A stretch of DNA of 18,770 nt, taken from NCBI GenBank assembly GCA_964569765.1, contig CAZMVY010000075.1:1-18770 (forward strand), written 5' to 3'. Positions 8,001 through 15,584 of this stretch are shown piece by piece. Within the stretch, counting starts at the first letter, position 1. Every line of letters begins with the position of its first letter. The notes below the pieces were generated by a model. It had not been told where the DNA came from. It worked only from the letters and a program-made list of their open reading frames with translations, and ran no database searches. The translations under genes and the position numbers were made by a program. This stretch comes from CAZMVY01 sp964569765 (GTDB taxonomy: Bacteria; Planctomycetota; Phycisphaerae; UBA1845; PWPN01).

Positions 8001-8006
8001 TTCCGG

Positions 8007-8011
8007 CCTCC
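8007..8011 (-). promoter_or_regulatory. Ribosome binding site fixing the sulfatase start
   Basis: GGAGG on the minus strand, 6 nt upstream of ATG 8000. It favours this start over the internal ATG at 7979, which falls inside the repeat. This means the repeat-encoded residues really belong to the leader. Confidence 0.7.
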
Positions 8012-8039
8012 GTCGAAACGTGTTCGCTTGCCGCCCGTC

Positions 8040-9711
8040 TCAATGTCGATACAGGAACTCCGCCGTGTTGATCAGTGCCCAGGCCAGGTCGAGCATGGCC
8101 TCCCGCGGCCGTACGGTGCCGGAGCGATAGTACGCGCCCACGGCCGCCAGCTCCTCTTCCGTCGGAAACCGCGAGAGGATCGTCAGGTAGAGTTCCTCGA
8201 TTACCTCGCGCGGGGCCGCTTTGCCCTTCATCGCACCGAGGGACTGGAGCAGCCGTCCCTCTTCGAGCTTGCGCCGGATGTGGCTCGAGTTGAGCAGATG
8301 CAGCCGCTGCGCGGGCGTAGGGCGGTTGTTCCGCTCCGATTCGAGGCCGGTGTCGCGCGGCGGCCGCCCGAACATCTCGAGGAAGGAGCTTGTAATGCTG
8401 CCGTCCGGCAGTGCGATCGAGCGATGCCCTTCCGGGACGAACGTGAACGGCTCAGGAATCGCGCTGGAGTAGTTCTCCGTCGTCCCGGTGATCTGACACA
8501 GGGCGTCGATCAGGACCTCGGCCTCCAGCCGGCGCAGCGGATAACAGGCGAAGTTGGCCGCGGCTTCCGGCTTGCCGGTCCGGGGAATCGACGAAAGCTG
8601 ATACGTTCGCGACCCGAGGATCAGTCGGTACACCTGCTTCAGGTCGTAATGCGCGGCGATCAGCTCCCGCTCCAGGTACGACAGGAGCTCGGGGTTCTGC
8701 GGGGGGTTGTCCGGGCGGATGTCGTCCGGCTCATGGATGATGCCGCGCCCGAGCAGCCACGACCAGACCCGATTCACGATGTTCCGGGTGAACCAGGGAT
8801 TCTTCGGGTCGATCAGCCAGTTGGCGAATACCTCCCGCGGATCCTGATCAGGCGCGAGGGAGGCCGTCGTGCCGTCGGGGAACATCGCCGGCCCGACAGG
8901 GCGGCGGAGGGGGTCGAAGAAAACGATCTCCTCCTTCCACTCCGAGGTGGATTTGTAGCCGAGCCGCGAGAAGAAGGCCGCCATGCCCGCCAGCCGCTCT
9001 TTGGGCCACTTCTCCGCCCGTGCCCCCATGAACGTGAGCGCCACTGCCTGCGCGATCGCCTGCGGCTCCCGGCTCTGGACGGCGCGGTAGAAATTGACCT
9101 GCGGAACGCGGAAATTGCTGCCGCTGGCCGTCAGCATCTCCCGGACAAAGCGGGCGTAGGGCTTGTTCTCCCGGATGCTCGTGCGAATCCAGCGGTGGTA
9201 CGCCTGCGCGCCGTTGGGCCAGAGATTGATGGGGAACTCCGCCTTGACCCGCAGCAGGTCGCTCCACTTCATCGCCCAGTAATCCGCGAACTCGTCGCGC
9301 TCCAGCAGGCGATGGATCAGGACGATGCGTTTGTTGGGGGCGCGATCCGCCAGGAAGTCCCTCGCCTCCTGTGCGGTGGGCAGCGTACCGATCACGTCGA
9401 GATAGACGCGTCGGACGAACACGGCATCCGAGCACAGGTGGGCCGGCCGCATGCCCAGCCGACTCAACCGGCTGAAGACCAGAGCGTCGATCCGGGTTCC
9501 GGCCTTCACGTCGCTGGCGGTCTCAAACGGGCTTGGCGCCGCCGTCGGCGGCGCGGCCGGCGCGCGGGGGGGCGTCGCNNNNNNNNNNCGCCGCCCCCAG
9601 CGGGGGGCGGGCCTGCCCGGCCCGGGCGGCCTCAACCGGGCGGGGCGCCGCGTGGGCCGGCGCGGCCGGCGCCACGGGGGACGAAACCGCCGAAATCCTG
9701 GGCGAGCTCAT
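8040..9711 (-). CDS. DUF1549/DUF1553 planctomycetal protein, interrupted by assembly gap
   Basis: Belongs to the paired DUF1549 (PF07583) and DUF1553 (PF07587) family, exported proteins of unknown function typical of Planctomycetota. The DUF1549 part has IDALVFSRLSRLGM, FVRRVYLDVIGTLPTAQEAR and YWAMKWSDLLRVK. The DUF1553 part has NIVNRVWSWLLGRGI, DDIRPDNPPQNPELLSYLE, LKQVYRLILGSRTYQLSS and LHLLNSSHIRRKLE. No heme-binding CxxCH motif is seen in the visible part. The 5' end is unresolved: 10 Ns at 9579-9588 lie just upstream of the conserved part. Beyond the gap, ATG 9711 has GAGG 7 nt upstream and begins an Ala/Pro-rich frame that matches in style the Ala/Pro-rich stretch on the near side. As drawn the two sides are out of frame; a true gap length divisible by three would join them. 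It is first in the operon, 39 bp before the sulfatase. The domain call is firm; the start is tentative. Confidence 0.85.
9579..9588. other. Assembly gap (10 N) in an extremely GC-rich stretch
   Basis: Ten Ns, probably a placeholder of unknown real length. The 14-mer GGCGCGGCCGGCGC occurs on both sides (9550-9563 and 9659-9672), and C/G homopolymer runs border the gap. This suggests a repeat or secondary-structure problem in assembly rather than a natural boundary. The 5' end of the DUF1549/1553 gene is affected. Confidence 0.9.
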
Positions 9712-9736
9712 CAGACATCCTCGCGGCCCGCATGTT

Positions 9737-9766
9737 CCTATACACTCGCAAGCGGGGCGGGTTCAA
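9737..9766 (-). promoter_or_regulatory. Candidate sigma70-type promoter for the DUF1549-sulfatase-DUF1501-PPC operon
   Basis: On the minus strand, TTGAAC (9766-9761) and TATAGG (9742-9737) are 18 nt apart, each matching the consensus hexamer at 4 of 6 positions. A start point near 9730 would leave a short leader before ATG 9711. The position is right for the whole minus-strand operon; the match is only moderate. Confidence 0.35.
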
Positions 9767-9982
9767 GGCCAGGCCGTTCCCATTCGTCTGAACCCGACAC
9801 GCAGCGCAGCCCCCCTCGCCATTCACAGGCAGCATCGGTGCCCTGAACGCACAACGGCTGCCCGCGGGCGATTATTGCGGCCCATCGGGGGCGGACCGCC
9901 GTGCGGCTCGCGTGACAGTCGCTTCATTTTTTCACTCGCGCGGACGGGCGTCCATATGTGCGTCGGCGGCCAGGTCGCAACC

Positions 9983-10010
9983 TTGTATCAGTCGCGGCTC
10001 TGCCGATAAT
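9983..10010 (+). promoter_or_regulatory. Candidate promoter of the second sulfatase gene
   Basis: TTGTAT (9983-9988) and GATAAT (10005-10010) are 16 nt apart. The -10 box matches TATAAT at 5 of 6 positions; the -35 keeps only TTG. The gene starts 28 nt further on with a strong ribosome site, leaving a short leader. Confidence 0.4.
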
Positions 10011-10038
10011 CGGAACGTCAGGCCGGAAGGAGAATCGC

Positions 10039-11598
10039 ATGCGGAAAGACATCGCTTCTGGTGGTGCGCGGGCGCCTGCCTGTCATGGCCGCCCGTTTCG
10101 TCGCGGTCCCGGTATCCCGCGGCCGAGCCTCGCGCTGTGCGGGGGCGGGTTGGCGGCAGTCCTGTGCGTGGCGGCGATGGCGCCTGCCGCTTGGGCCGCG
10201 CCGGACGCGAAACCTTCGGTGGAGGGGAGCGACGCGCAGAAGCCCACGAACTTCCTCGTCATCCTCTGTGACGACCTGGGTTACGGCGACCTGGCGTGCT
10301 ATGGACACCCGACGATCCAGACGCCCGCGTTGGATCGGCTCGCCGCCGAGGGCATCCGGCTGACGGACTGCTACGCGGCGGCGCCGGTCTGTTCGCCGAG
10401 CCGCGCCGGTCTGCTGACGGGGCGAAACCCCAACCGCTTCGGCGTGTATGACTGGATCCCTGCGCGGCATCCGATGCACCTGGGGCGCGGCGAGATTACG
10501 ATCGCGCAACTGCTGCAACGCGCGGGCTACGCGACAGGCCATTTCGGCAAATGGCACTGCAACGGGCAGTTCAACTCGCCTCAGCAGCCGCAGCCGGGCG
10601 ATCAGGGCTTCGAGTACTGGTTCAGCACGCAGAACAATGCCGGTCCGAGCCATCGGAACCCGGCCAACTTCGTGCGCAACGGCCGGCCCGTCGGCCCGAC
10701 CGAGGGTTACTCCTGCCAAGTGGTTGCGGAGGAGGCGATCCGCTGGCTTCGGGCACGGCGGCCCGAGGGCAAGCCGTTCTTCGCCTTCGTGTGTTTCCAC
10801 GAGACGCATGAGCCGGTCGCTTCGCCGCCCGACCTGGTGGCCCGGTACCCGCAGGCCAAAAACGAGAATCAGGCGATCTACTTCGCCAATGTGACCAACG
10901 TCGATCGCGCGGTGGCCCGGCTGCTGGCGACGCTCGACGAACTGGGTGAGGCCGCGAACACCTTCGTGCTCTTCACGTCCGATAACGGCCCGGAAACGCT
11001 CCAGCGATATCCCACAGGAATTCACAGTTACGGCTCGCCGGGACCGCTGCGCGGCATGAAGCTGCACATCTACGACGGCGGCATCCGTGTGCCCGGGATC
11101 ATCCGCTGGCCGGGGCATACCCGTCCGGGGCAGGTGGTCAGCGAGCCGGTGTGCAGCCTCGATCTGCTGCCGACGTTCTGTGCGATCGCGGGCATTGAGC
11201 CGCCGCACGACCGCAGACTGGATGGCGCGAACCTCCTGCCGATCTTCGACGGCCGGCCGGTGCGGCGCGAGACACCCCTGTTCTGGTTCTACTTCCTGGC
11301 GATCAGCAAACCGAAGGCGGCACTGCGCGAGGGCGACTGGAAGCTCGTCGCCCACTGGGACGTGACGGAACCCTTCACCGGCGTAACGCCGGAGGCCATT
11401 CGCGCGATTAAGCGTGCCCGGCTGACCGACTTTGAGTTGTACAATCTCCGCGAGGACATCGGCGAGAAACACGACCTGGCCGCTGAGCAGCCGCAGCGGG
11501 TGGAGGCGATGGCCCATCGGATGCGCGAGATGTTCGGCCCGAGTCAGGCTGAATGCCCCGTGTGGCCCGCGGCGACCCGGCCGGCCTCGAAACGATAG
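10039..11598 (+). CDS. Exported sulfatase, cysteine-type (second copy)
   Basis: Type I sulfatase of 519 residues that would remove sulfate esters outside the cytoplasm. ATG 10039 is preferred over the upstream in-frame ATG 9958 because GGAAGGAG (10025-10032) lies 6 nt before it. The leader has a long basic n-region, then LALCGGGLAAVLCVAAMAPA and an AWA-AP cleavage site near residue 53. Motifs: NFLVILCDDLGYGD (DD at 78-79), CSPSRAGLLTGR with Cys118 as the formylglycine precursor, GHFGKWHCNGQF, VCFHETHEPV, FTSDNGPE, and RGMKLHIYDGGIRVPGIIRWPG. It lacks the C-terminal module of the other sulfatase and differs clearly around the active site, so the two probably have different substrates. It precedes the GH95-like gene by 110 bp on the same strand, an arrangement that fits joint desulfation and glycan cleavage. 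It stops at TAG (11596-11598). Confidence 0.95.
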   Translation: MRKDIASGGARAPACHGRPFRRGPGIPRPSLALCGGGLAAVLCVAAMAPAAWAAPDAKPSVEGSDAQKPTNFLVILCDDLGYGDLACYGHPTIQTPALDRLAAEGIRLTDCYAAAPVCSPSRAGLLTGRNPNRFGVYDWIPARHPMHLGRGEITIAQLLQRAGYATGHFGKWHCNGQFNSPQQPQPGDQGFEYWFSTQNNAGPSHRNPANFVRNGRPVGPTEGYSCQVVAEEAIRWLRARRPEGKPFFAFVCFHETHEPVASPPDLVARYPQAKNENQAIYFANVTNVDRAVARLLATLDELGEAANTFVLFTSDNGPETLQRYPTGIHSYGSPGPLRGMKLHIYDGGIRVPGIIRWPGHTRPGQVVSEPVCSLDLLPTFCAIAGIEPPHDRRLDGANLLPIFDGRPVRRETPLFWFYFLAISKPKAALREGDWKLVAHWDVTEPFTGVTPEAIRAIKRARLTDFELYNLREDIGEKHDLAAEQPQRVEAMAHRMREMFGPSQAECPVWPAATRPASKR

Positions 11599-11637
11599 TG
11601 CCGCTTTCGGTGCACGGGTTTCGTTCGTTTTCGGCTT

Positions 11638-11665
11638 CGCAAGGGCGAGCGAGAGCAGCCCAGGG
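11638..11665 (+). repeat. Diverged single copy of the 61-bp repeat element
   Basis: CGCAAGGGCGAGCGAGAGCA (11638-11657), followed by GCCCAGGG, matches the corresponding 28 bases of the array at 14142-14169 with about four mismatches. It lies in the gap between the second sulfatase and the GH95-like gene. Confidence 0.5.
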
Positions 11666-11698
11666 CGTACGCTCCGGTCATGGCGGCACTCGGAACGC

Positions 11699-11704
11699 AG
11701 GAGG
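11699..11704 (+). promoter_or_regulatory. Ribosome binding site deciding the GH95-like start
   Basis: AGGAGG, 4 nt before GTG 11709 and 7 nt before TTG 11712. It shows that translation starts here and not at the upstream end of the open frame, which overlaps the sulfatase gene. Confidence 0.7.
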
Positions 11705-11708
11705 TCTG

Positions 11709-14099
11709 GTGTTGAGGTTTCGTGGATTCATCGAAGGCCTGTTTGCCGCAGCGGTGCTGATGCCTCCGGCGCACGCGGCGGCCGACGACACGCCGTTCGA
11801 TCCGCAGGCACGGGCCCGGCTGCACACGATCGAGATGAGCAAACCCGCCCAGGATTTCTTCGAGGGCGCCGTCCTCGGCAACGGCGGGATGGGCGTGATC
11901 GTCTGCACCCGTCCCGACTCCGTCTTCATCCATTTCGGCCACAACGACGTCTGGGATATCCGGCTTGCGGAGCAGAACAAGGACAAACTGCTGAGTTTCG
12001 AGGAGGTCTGGAGCCGCGTGAAGGCGGACACGCCGGAAGACCGCGCCTGGTTCGCACAATACTGCAAAATGGCCCGCGAGAACTATGCACAGCCGTATCC
12101 CCGCCCCTGGCCCTGCGGCAGCGTGCTGTTCGGCTTCGACCGTCGCAAGGCCGAGTTGCTCGGCCATCGCGTGCGGATCGACGCGGGCATCTGCGAAGTG
12201 CTCTTTCTCGTGGAGGGCCGACCGGCGAGGATGGAGGTCTTCGCCGACATGAACGCCGACCGGCTCTGGATGCGCATGGTGGATGCCGACGGCCGGGCGG
12301 TCCCCGCGCCGTTCGACCGCGTGCGGCTCATTGCCGAAAGCGGCATGACCACGACCACGACTTCCACGCGCGATACGTTCTCCTTCTACCAGGTACTGCC
12401 CGTCCTCGGCGACGCACGCGAAAAAGACAAGGCCCTCCGAACCGCCGTGCGCGTGAGCGGCAGAATCGATCCGGCCTTCGAGCCGGACGGCCCGTTCGTC
12501 GCCTGCGTGCAGTTGGAGCACGGCCTCGCCCGCGATCTCTCGGCAAAGGCGCTCGCGGTGCCGCCGCCGACGCCGGACAACTATGCGACGGCGTCGGCCG
12601 CGAGTCTCCTGATCTGGAAGGAATACTGGCGTCGCGCGGGCGTCCGCCTGGATGACGAGTTCCTGGAAAGCATCTGGTACCGCAACCTGTACTTCCTCGC
12701 CTGCGCGGTTCGGCCGGGCGTGACGTGTCCAGGGCTCTTCGCCAACTGGAGTTACCGGGACATCGGGACGGCGTGGCACGGCGACTACCACATGAACTAC
12801 AACACCGAGCAGCCGTTCTGGGGCACCTTCTCGGCCAACCATGTCGAGCGGCATCTTCCGTACGTCGATCTCGTGCATTTCCTCCTGCCCATCAGCCGAC
12901 AGTGGGCGCGGGATTACTACCGGTTGCCGGGCGCGTTCTTTCCGCACTCGGCCTATCCGGTTGAGATGACGATGATGCCGTATCCGGTGCCGACCTGGGG
13001 CGGGGAGGTCTGCGAGACGCCGTGGGCCGTGCAGAGCCTCTGGTGGCATTACCTCTACACGATGGACAAGACGTTTCTGTGCGAGAGGGCGTTCGAGCCT
13101 ATCCGCGAGGCGGTGGCGTTCCTGAATGCCTACATGCGCCGGCCGGATGCGCACGGCTCGCAGTGGAAAGACGACAAGTTCCACATCTACCCCACGGTCG
13201 TGCCCGAGCTTCACGGCCTGAGGCCGGATCCTCGCTTCTGCGCCGACTGCCTCGTGGACCTGACGCTGACGAAGTTCGTCTTCAAGGCGTACCTCGACGC
13301 CTGCGGGCGGCTCGGCGTCGAGCAACAGGAATCGGCCCTGATGCGGGACGTGCGGGAGATCCTCGATCACTTCCCGGCGTACCCGACGGCGCCGAGCGAA
13401 CGCGGCACGGTCTTCGTTTCGGTCGCCGGCGAAAGCCCCGAGCAGGTGTACAACACGCCGAATCCGCTGATGGCGGTCTTCCCGGGCGAGGAGATCGGCC
13501 TTCATTCGCCGCCGGAGCTGCTGCGGATTGCGGTCAATACGTGGCACAATCACCGCAACGAGGGCGGCAACGAACTCGTGTTCCTGAACCTTCAAGGCGC
13601 GCGGCTCGGCCTGTTGGACCTGGAGAGGCTCAAACGCCAGGTCAACTACTGTCTGATGCCCAACGGCACGTGTACGGACATGGTCCTGCAATCCGGCGGG
13701 CGGTACGCCGATGACACGAATTATGCCTTCATGGCCCGCATGGGCATCTGGTTCGAGAACTTCTCCCTGCCCGTCGTGATCAACGAGTGCCTCATGCAGA
13801 GTTACACGGGGCAAATCCGCCTGTTTCCGAACTGGAACCTGGATCGAGGCGCGACGTTTCAAGATCTGCGGGCGGTCGGCGCGTTTCTGGTCAGCGCCCG
13901 GTGCGGCGGCGGCCGCGTCGAGTGGGTCCGCGTCCGCGCTGAGGCTGGCGGCCGCCTGCGGGTCATCAACCCGTGGCCCGGCGATGTGGAGGCCGCCTGC
14001 GGCAATAAAGTTTATGTCCTGAAGGGGCCGCTCCTGGAACTCGACATGAAGGCTGGCGAGCAGATCCGCTTCCGGCCGCGCGCGGGCGACCGACAGTAG
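11709..14099 (+). CDS. GH95-like glycoside hydrolase (alpha-L-fucosidase/galactosidase family fold)
   Basis: Probable exported glycoside hydrolase of family 95 or a close relative, about 796 residues, near the usual length. Family 95 contains inverting alpha-1,2-L-fucosidases and alpha-L-galactosidases with an (alpha/alpha)6 barrel. The start is GTG 11709 (TTG 11712 possible), giving a signal peptide FIEGLFAAAVLMPPAHAAA. The N-terminal beta-domain has GNGGMGVIVCTRPDSVFIHF and the typical HNDVWDIR. The barrel has WHGDYHMNYNTEQPFWG (356-372), where N363 and N365 fit the two conserved active-site Asn. E500 in PTVVPELHG may be the general acid. The canonical HPPFQIDGNFG segment that bears the base is replaced by IWFENFSLPVVINECLMQS (680-698). 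The protein ends RAGDRQ, with its last codons and TAG stop lying in the first unit of the downstream repeat array. The sulfatase upstream on the same strand suggests a sulfated fucose- or galactose-containing substrate; specificity is inferred only. Confidence 0.85.
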   Translation: MLRFRGFIEGLFAAAVLMPPAHAAADDTPFDPQARARLHTIEMSKPAQDFFEGAVLGNGGMGVIVCTRPDSVFIHFGHNDVWDIRLAEQNKDKLLSFEEVWSRVKADTPEDRAWFAQYCKMARENYAQPYPRPWPCGSVLFGFDRRKAELLGHRVRIDAGICEVLFLVEGRPARMEVFADMNADRLWMRMVDADGRAVPAPFDRVRLIAESGMTTTTTSTRDTFSFYQVLPVLGDAREKDKALRTAVRVSGRIDPAFEPDGPFVACVQLEHGLARDLSAKALAVPPPTPDNYATASAASLLIWKEYWRRAGVRLDDEFLESIWYRNLYFLACAVRPGVTCPGLFANWSYRDIGTAWHGDYHMNYNTEQPFWGTFSANHVERHLPYVDLVHFLLPISRQWARDYYRLPGAFFPHSAYPVEMTMMPYPVPTWGGEVCETPWAVQSLWWHYLYTMDKTFLCERAFEPIREAVAFLNAYMRRPDAHGSQWKDDKFHIYPTVVPELHGLRPDPRFCADCLVDLTLTKFVFKAYLDACGRLGVEQQESALMRDVREILDHFPAYPTAPSERGTVFVSVAGESPEQVYNTPNPLMAVFPGEEIGLHSPPELLRIAVNTWHNHRNEGGNELVFLNLQGARLGLLDLERLKRQVNYCLMPNGTCTDMVLQSGGRYADDTNYAFMARMGIWFENFSLPVVINECLMQSYTGQIRLFPNWNLDRGATFQDLRAVGAFLVSARCGGGRVEWVRVRAEAGGRLRVINPWPGDVEAACGNKVYVLKGPLLELDMKAGEQIRFRPRAGDRQ

Positions 14100-14281
14100 C
14101 CCAGGGTGATGCGCGCAACCCCCCGCTTGCCTTCAGCCCCGCAGGGGCGACCGACAGTAGCCCAGAGTGATGCGCGCAACCCACCGCTTGCCTTCAGCCC
14201 GCAGGCGCGACCGACAGTAGCCCAGGGTGATGCGCGCAACCCACCGCTTGCCTTCAGCCCCGCAGGGGCGACCGACAGTAA
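14084..14281. repeat. Tandem array, three full ~61-bp units plus a partial fourth
   Basis: Units begin at 14084, 14145, 14205 and 14266 with GGGCGACCGACAG or a one-base variant, so the period is 61, 60 and 61 bp. Each unit continues TAGCCCAGGGTGATGCGCGC and then AACCCACCGCTTGCCTTCAG. Units differ by only a few bases. The unit junction GCCCC-GCA-GGGGC can fold into a short hairpin; the copy at 14197-14208 has lost it. The fourth copy breaks off after about 16 bp. A period that is not a multiple of three argues against a protein repeat, although frames stay open through it. It fills the gap between two convergent genes. Confidence 0.85.
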
Positions 14282-14333
14282 CACTCACAACCCGCATGCG
14301 AAACTCGAATGCCGAGAACGACGCGAGGCGGGA

Positions 14334-15554
14334 TCACTGTGCCGGCATGAGGAACAATCGCCCCTCGCCCGCATCCAGCGAGAGTTGCAGTCCTGGCATG
14401 TCCGGGCTGTCGTCGCGCAGCGGCTCCTCATGGCCGGTCGCATGGTCCACCTCGACGATGCGCGTTGCGTCCGTCGCGAACTCGACCGTTGGCCACGCGG
14501 TGTACGCGACCCGGTAGTTGTTGAGCAGGACGGCCGTTCGCCCGTCGGCGTGCCGGAACAGGCCGATGAGGTAGTCGCCCTCCGTCAGGCTCCGGATCGG
14601 CGAGCCGGCGAGGATTCGTCCCGCATCGTCGTTCGGGCGGACCCGAAGCACTCCCGTGCTGGTCAGCTTCATCAGCGTCGGACCAAGGTTCCGGATTCGC
14701 GCGTTGATCCGCTTGGCCTGGTCGTAGTGGCGCGTGGGGCGGCCGTCCGCCGTGATGATCGCGCCGCCTCTGGGGAACTCCCGCCCGCGCGGGGTCCAGT
14801 AACAGAAATAGAGGATGCCCCTGGCGCCGTAGGCCAGCGACGTGTAGATCTGCCAGGCCACCTGGGCTTCCGTGGGGTCGTAGTGGTTGCCGTACGGGAT
14901 GATGTTGAAGAAGTTCCAGAACGGGATGCCCTCGCGCAACGCGTGCCGGCGAATGGTGTCGAGGTTTTCGCAGTAGCCGTCGCGCTCGTCCTTGTCCGGG
15001 TTCATGAGCGGGTAGCGGTCGAAGCAGAGCACGTCGGGCCTGACCTCGCGCAGGAACCGGGAGACGTACTCCTCGTACGTGGCGACGCCCCAGTGGCGCG
15101 GCGTCGCGTGCGAGGGATAGAGATTGACGTAGGCCAGCTTTCCCGGCCGGCTTGCCCGGAGTTCGCGTACGCGCTTGGCCAGTTTGGGGAAGTCCTTGAC
15201 CTTCGGCTCGTCCTGGAGCATGTATCCCCAGCACACCGGGTGATCCGGCGGGTTCGGCGAGGCGTCAACGTCCCAGACGATCGCTCGCAGTTCGTACTTC
15301 CGGCATAGCTCAAGCTGCCGGGCGATCTGCTCCGGTTTCTTCGCGTGGCTGCTGCCCAGGACTACCGTGAAGTTTGCTTCGGCAATCTGCCGGTAGTACT
15401 CATCCATGCGTTCGTCGCAGGGCGGGTCCACCCAGAAGCTGATGCAGAAGCGGTCCTGGACAAATCGGGCGCCCGGCTCGTCCGGCGTGGCCGCAGGCGC
15501 GCCCGAATTCGCGATCGCGAACAGAACAAGGGCACCGAGGGTCGAATACGTCAT
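14334..15554 (-). CDS. Exported TIM-barrel glycoside-hydrolase-like protein, family unassigned
   Basis: About 406 residues. ATG 15554 starts a leader TYSTLGALVLFAIANSGAPA; TTG 15566 is an alternative start. The mature part looks like a beta/alpha barrel glycosidase. Strand-helix alternation begins FCISFWVDPPCDERMDEYYR; then FTVVLGSSH; AIVWDVDAS; WGYMLQDEPKVKDF with E116 in the DEP position of a likely general acid; KLAYVNLYPSH; VLCFDRYPLMN; WNFFNIIPYGN; and GARGILYFCYWTPRG. The C-terminal part (from about 310, YLIGLFRHADGRTAVLLNNY) reads as a beta-sandwich of the kind attached to such barrels. The DEP and YFCYW motifs recall the GH42-like and related superfamily, but I cannot place it in a numbered family. 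It follows the heparinase-like gene by 30 bp on the same strand and is probably co-transcribed. Confidence 0.75.
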   Translation of the reverse strand: MTYSTLGALVLFAIANSGAPAATPDEPGARFVQDRFCISFWVDPPCDERMDEYYRQIAEANFTVVLGSSHAKKPEQIARQLELCRKYELRAIVWDVDASPNPPDHPVCWGYMLQDEPKVKDFPKLAKRVRELRASRPGKLAYVNLYPSHATPRHWGVATYEEYVSRFLREVRPDVLCFDRYPLMNPDKDERDGYCENLDTIRRHALREGIPFWNFFNIIPYGNHYDPTEAQVAWQIYTSLAYGARGILYFCYWTPRGREFPRGGAIITADGRPTRHYDQAKRINARIRNLGPTLMKLTSTGVLRVRPNDDAGRILAGSPIRSLTEGDYLIGLFRHADGRTAVLLNNYRVAYTAWPTVEFATDATRIVEVDHATGHEEPLRDDSPDMPGLQLSLDAGEGRLFLMPAQ

Positions 15555-15584
15555 CGCTGCACCCAAGGATCGGCCGGCGCCGCC

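Larger units (their letters stand above)
9712..10038. other. Divergent intergenic region between operon and second sulfatase
   Basis: This 327-bp spacer separates divergently transcribed genes. I see the two promoter candidates listed separately, a poly-T stretch (CATTTTTTCAC, near 9926-9936) and no convincing small gene. Short open frames here have no ribosome site or recognisable product. Confidence 0.5.

Noticed and set aside
11544..13862. Minus-strand open frame of 772 codons opposite the GH95-like gene
   Set aside because: It is a shadow of a GC-rich coding strand: composition rich in Arg, His and Glu, no recognised motif, no ribosome site, and the plus strand carries clear family motifs.
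14084..14281. CRISPR array
   Set aside because: The repeats are contiguous, with no unique spacers between them, and no cas genes are present.
14106..15308. Open frames running through the 61-bp array (periodic PAGLKASGGLRASPWATVGR-type translation)
   Set aside because: The unit length is not a multiple of three and the frame continues antisense to the barrel glycosidase; most likely non-coding.
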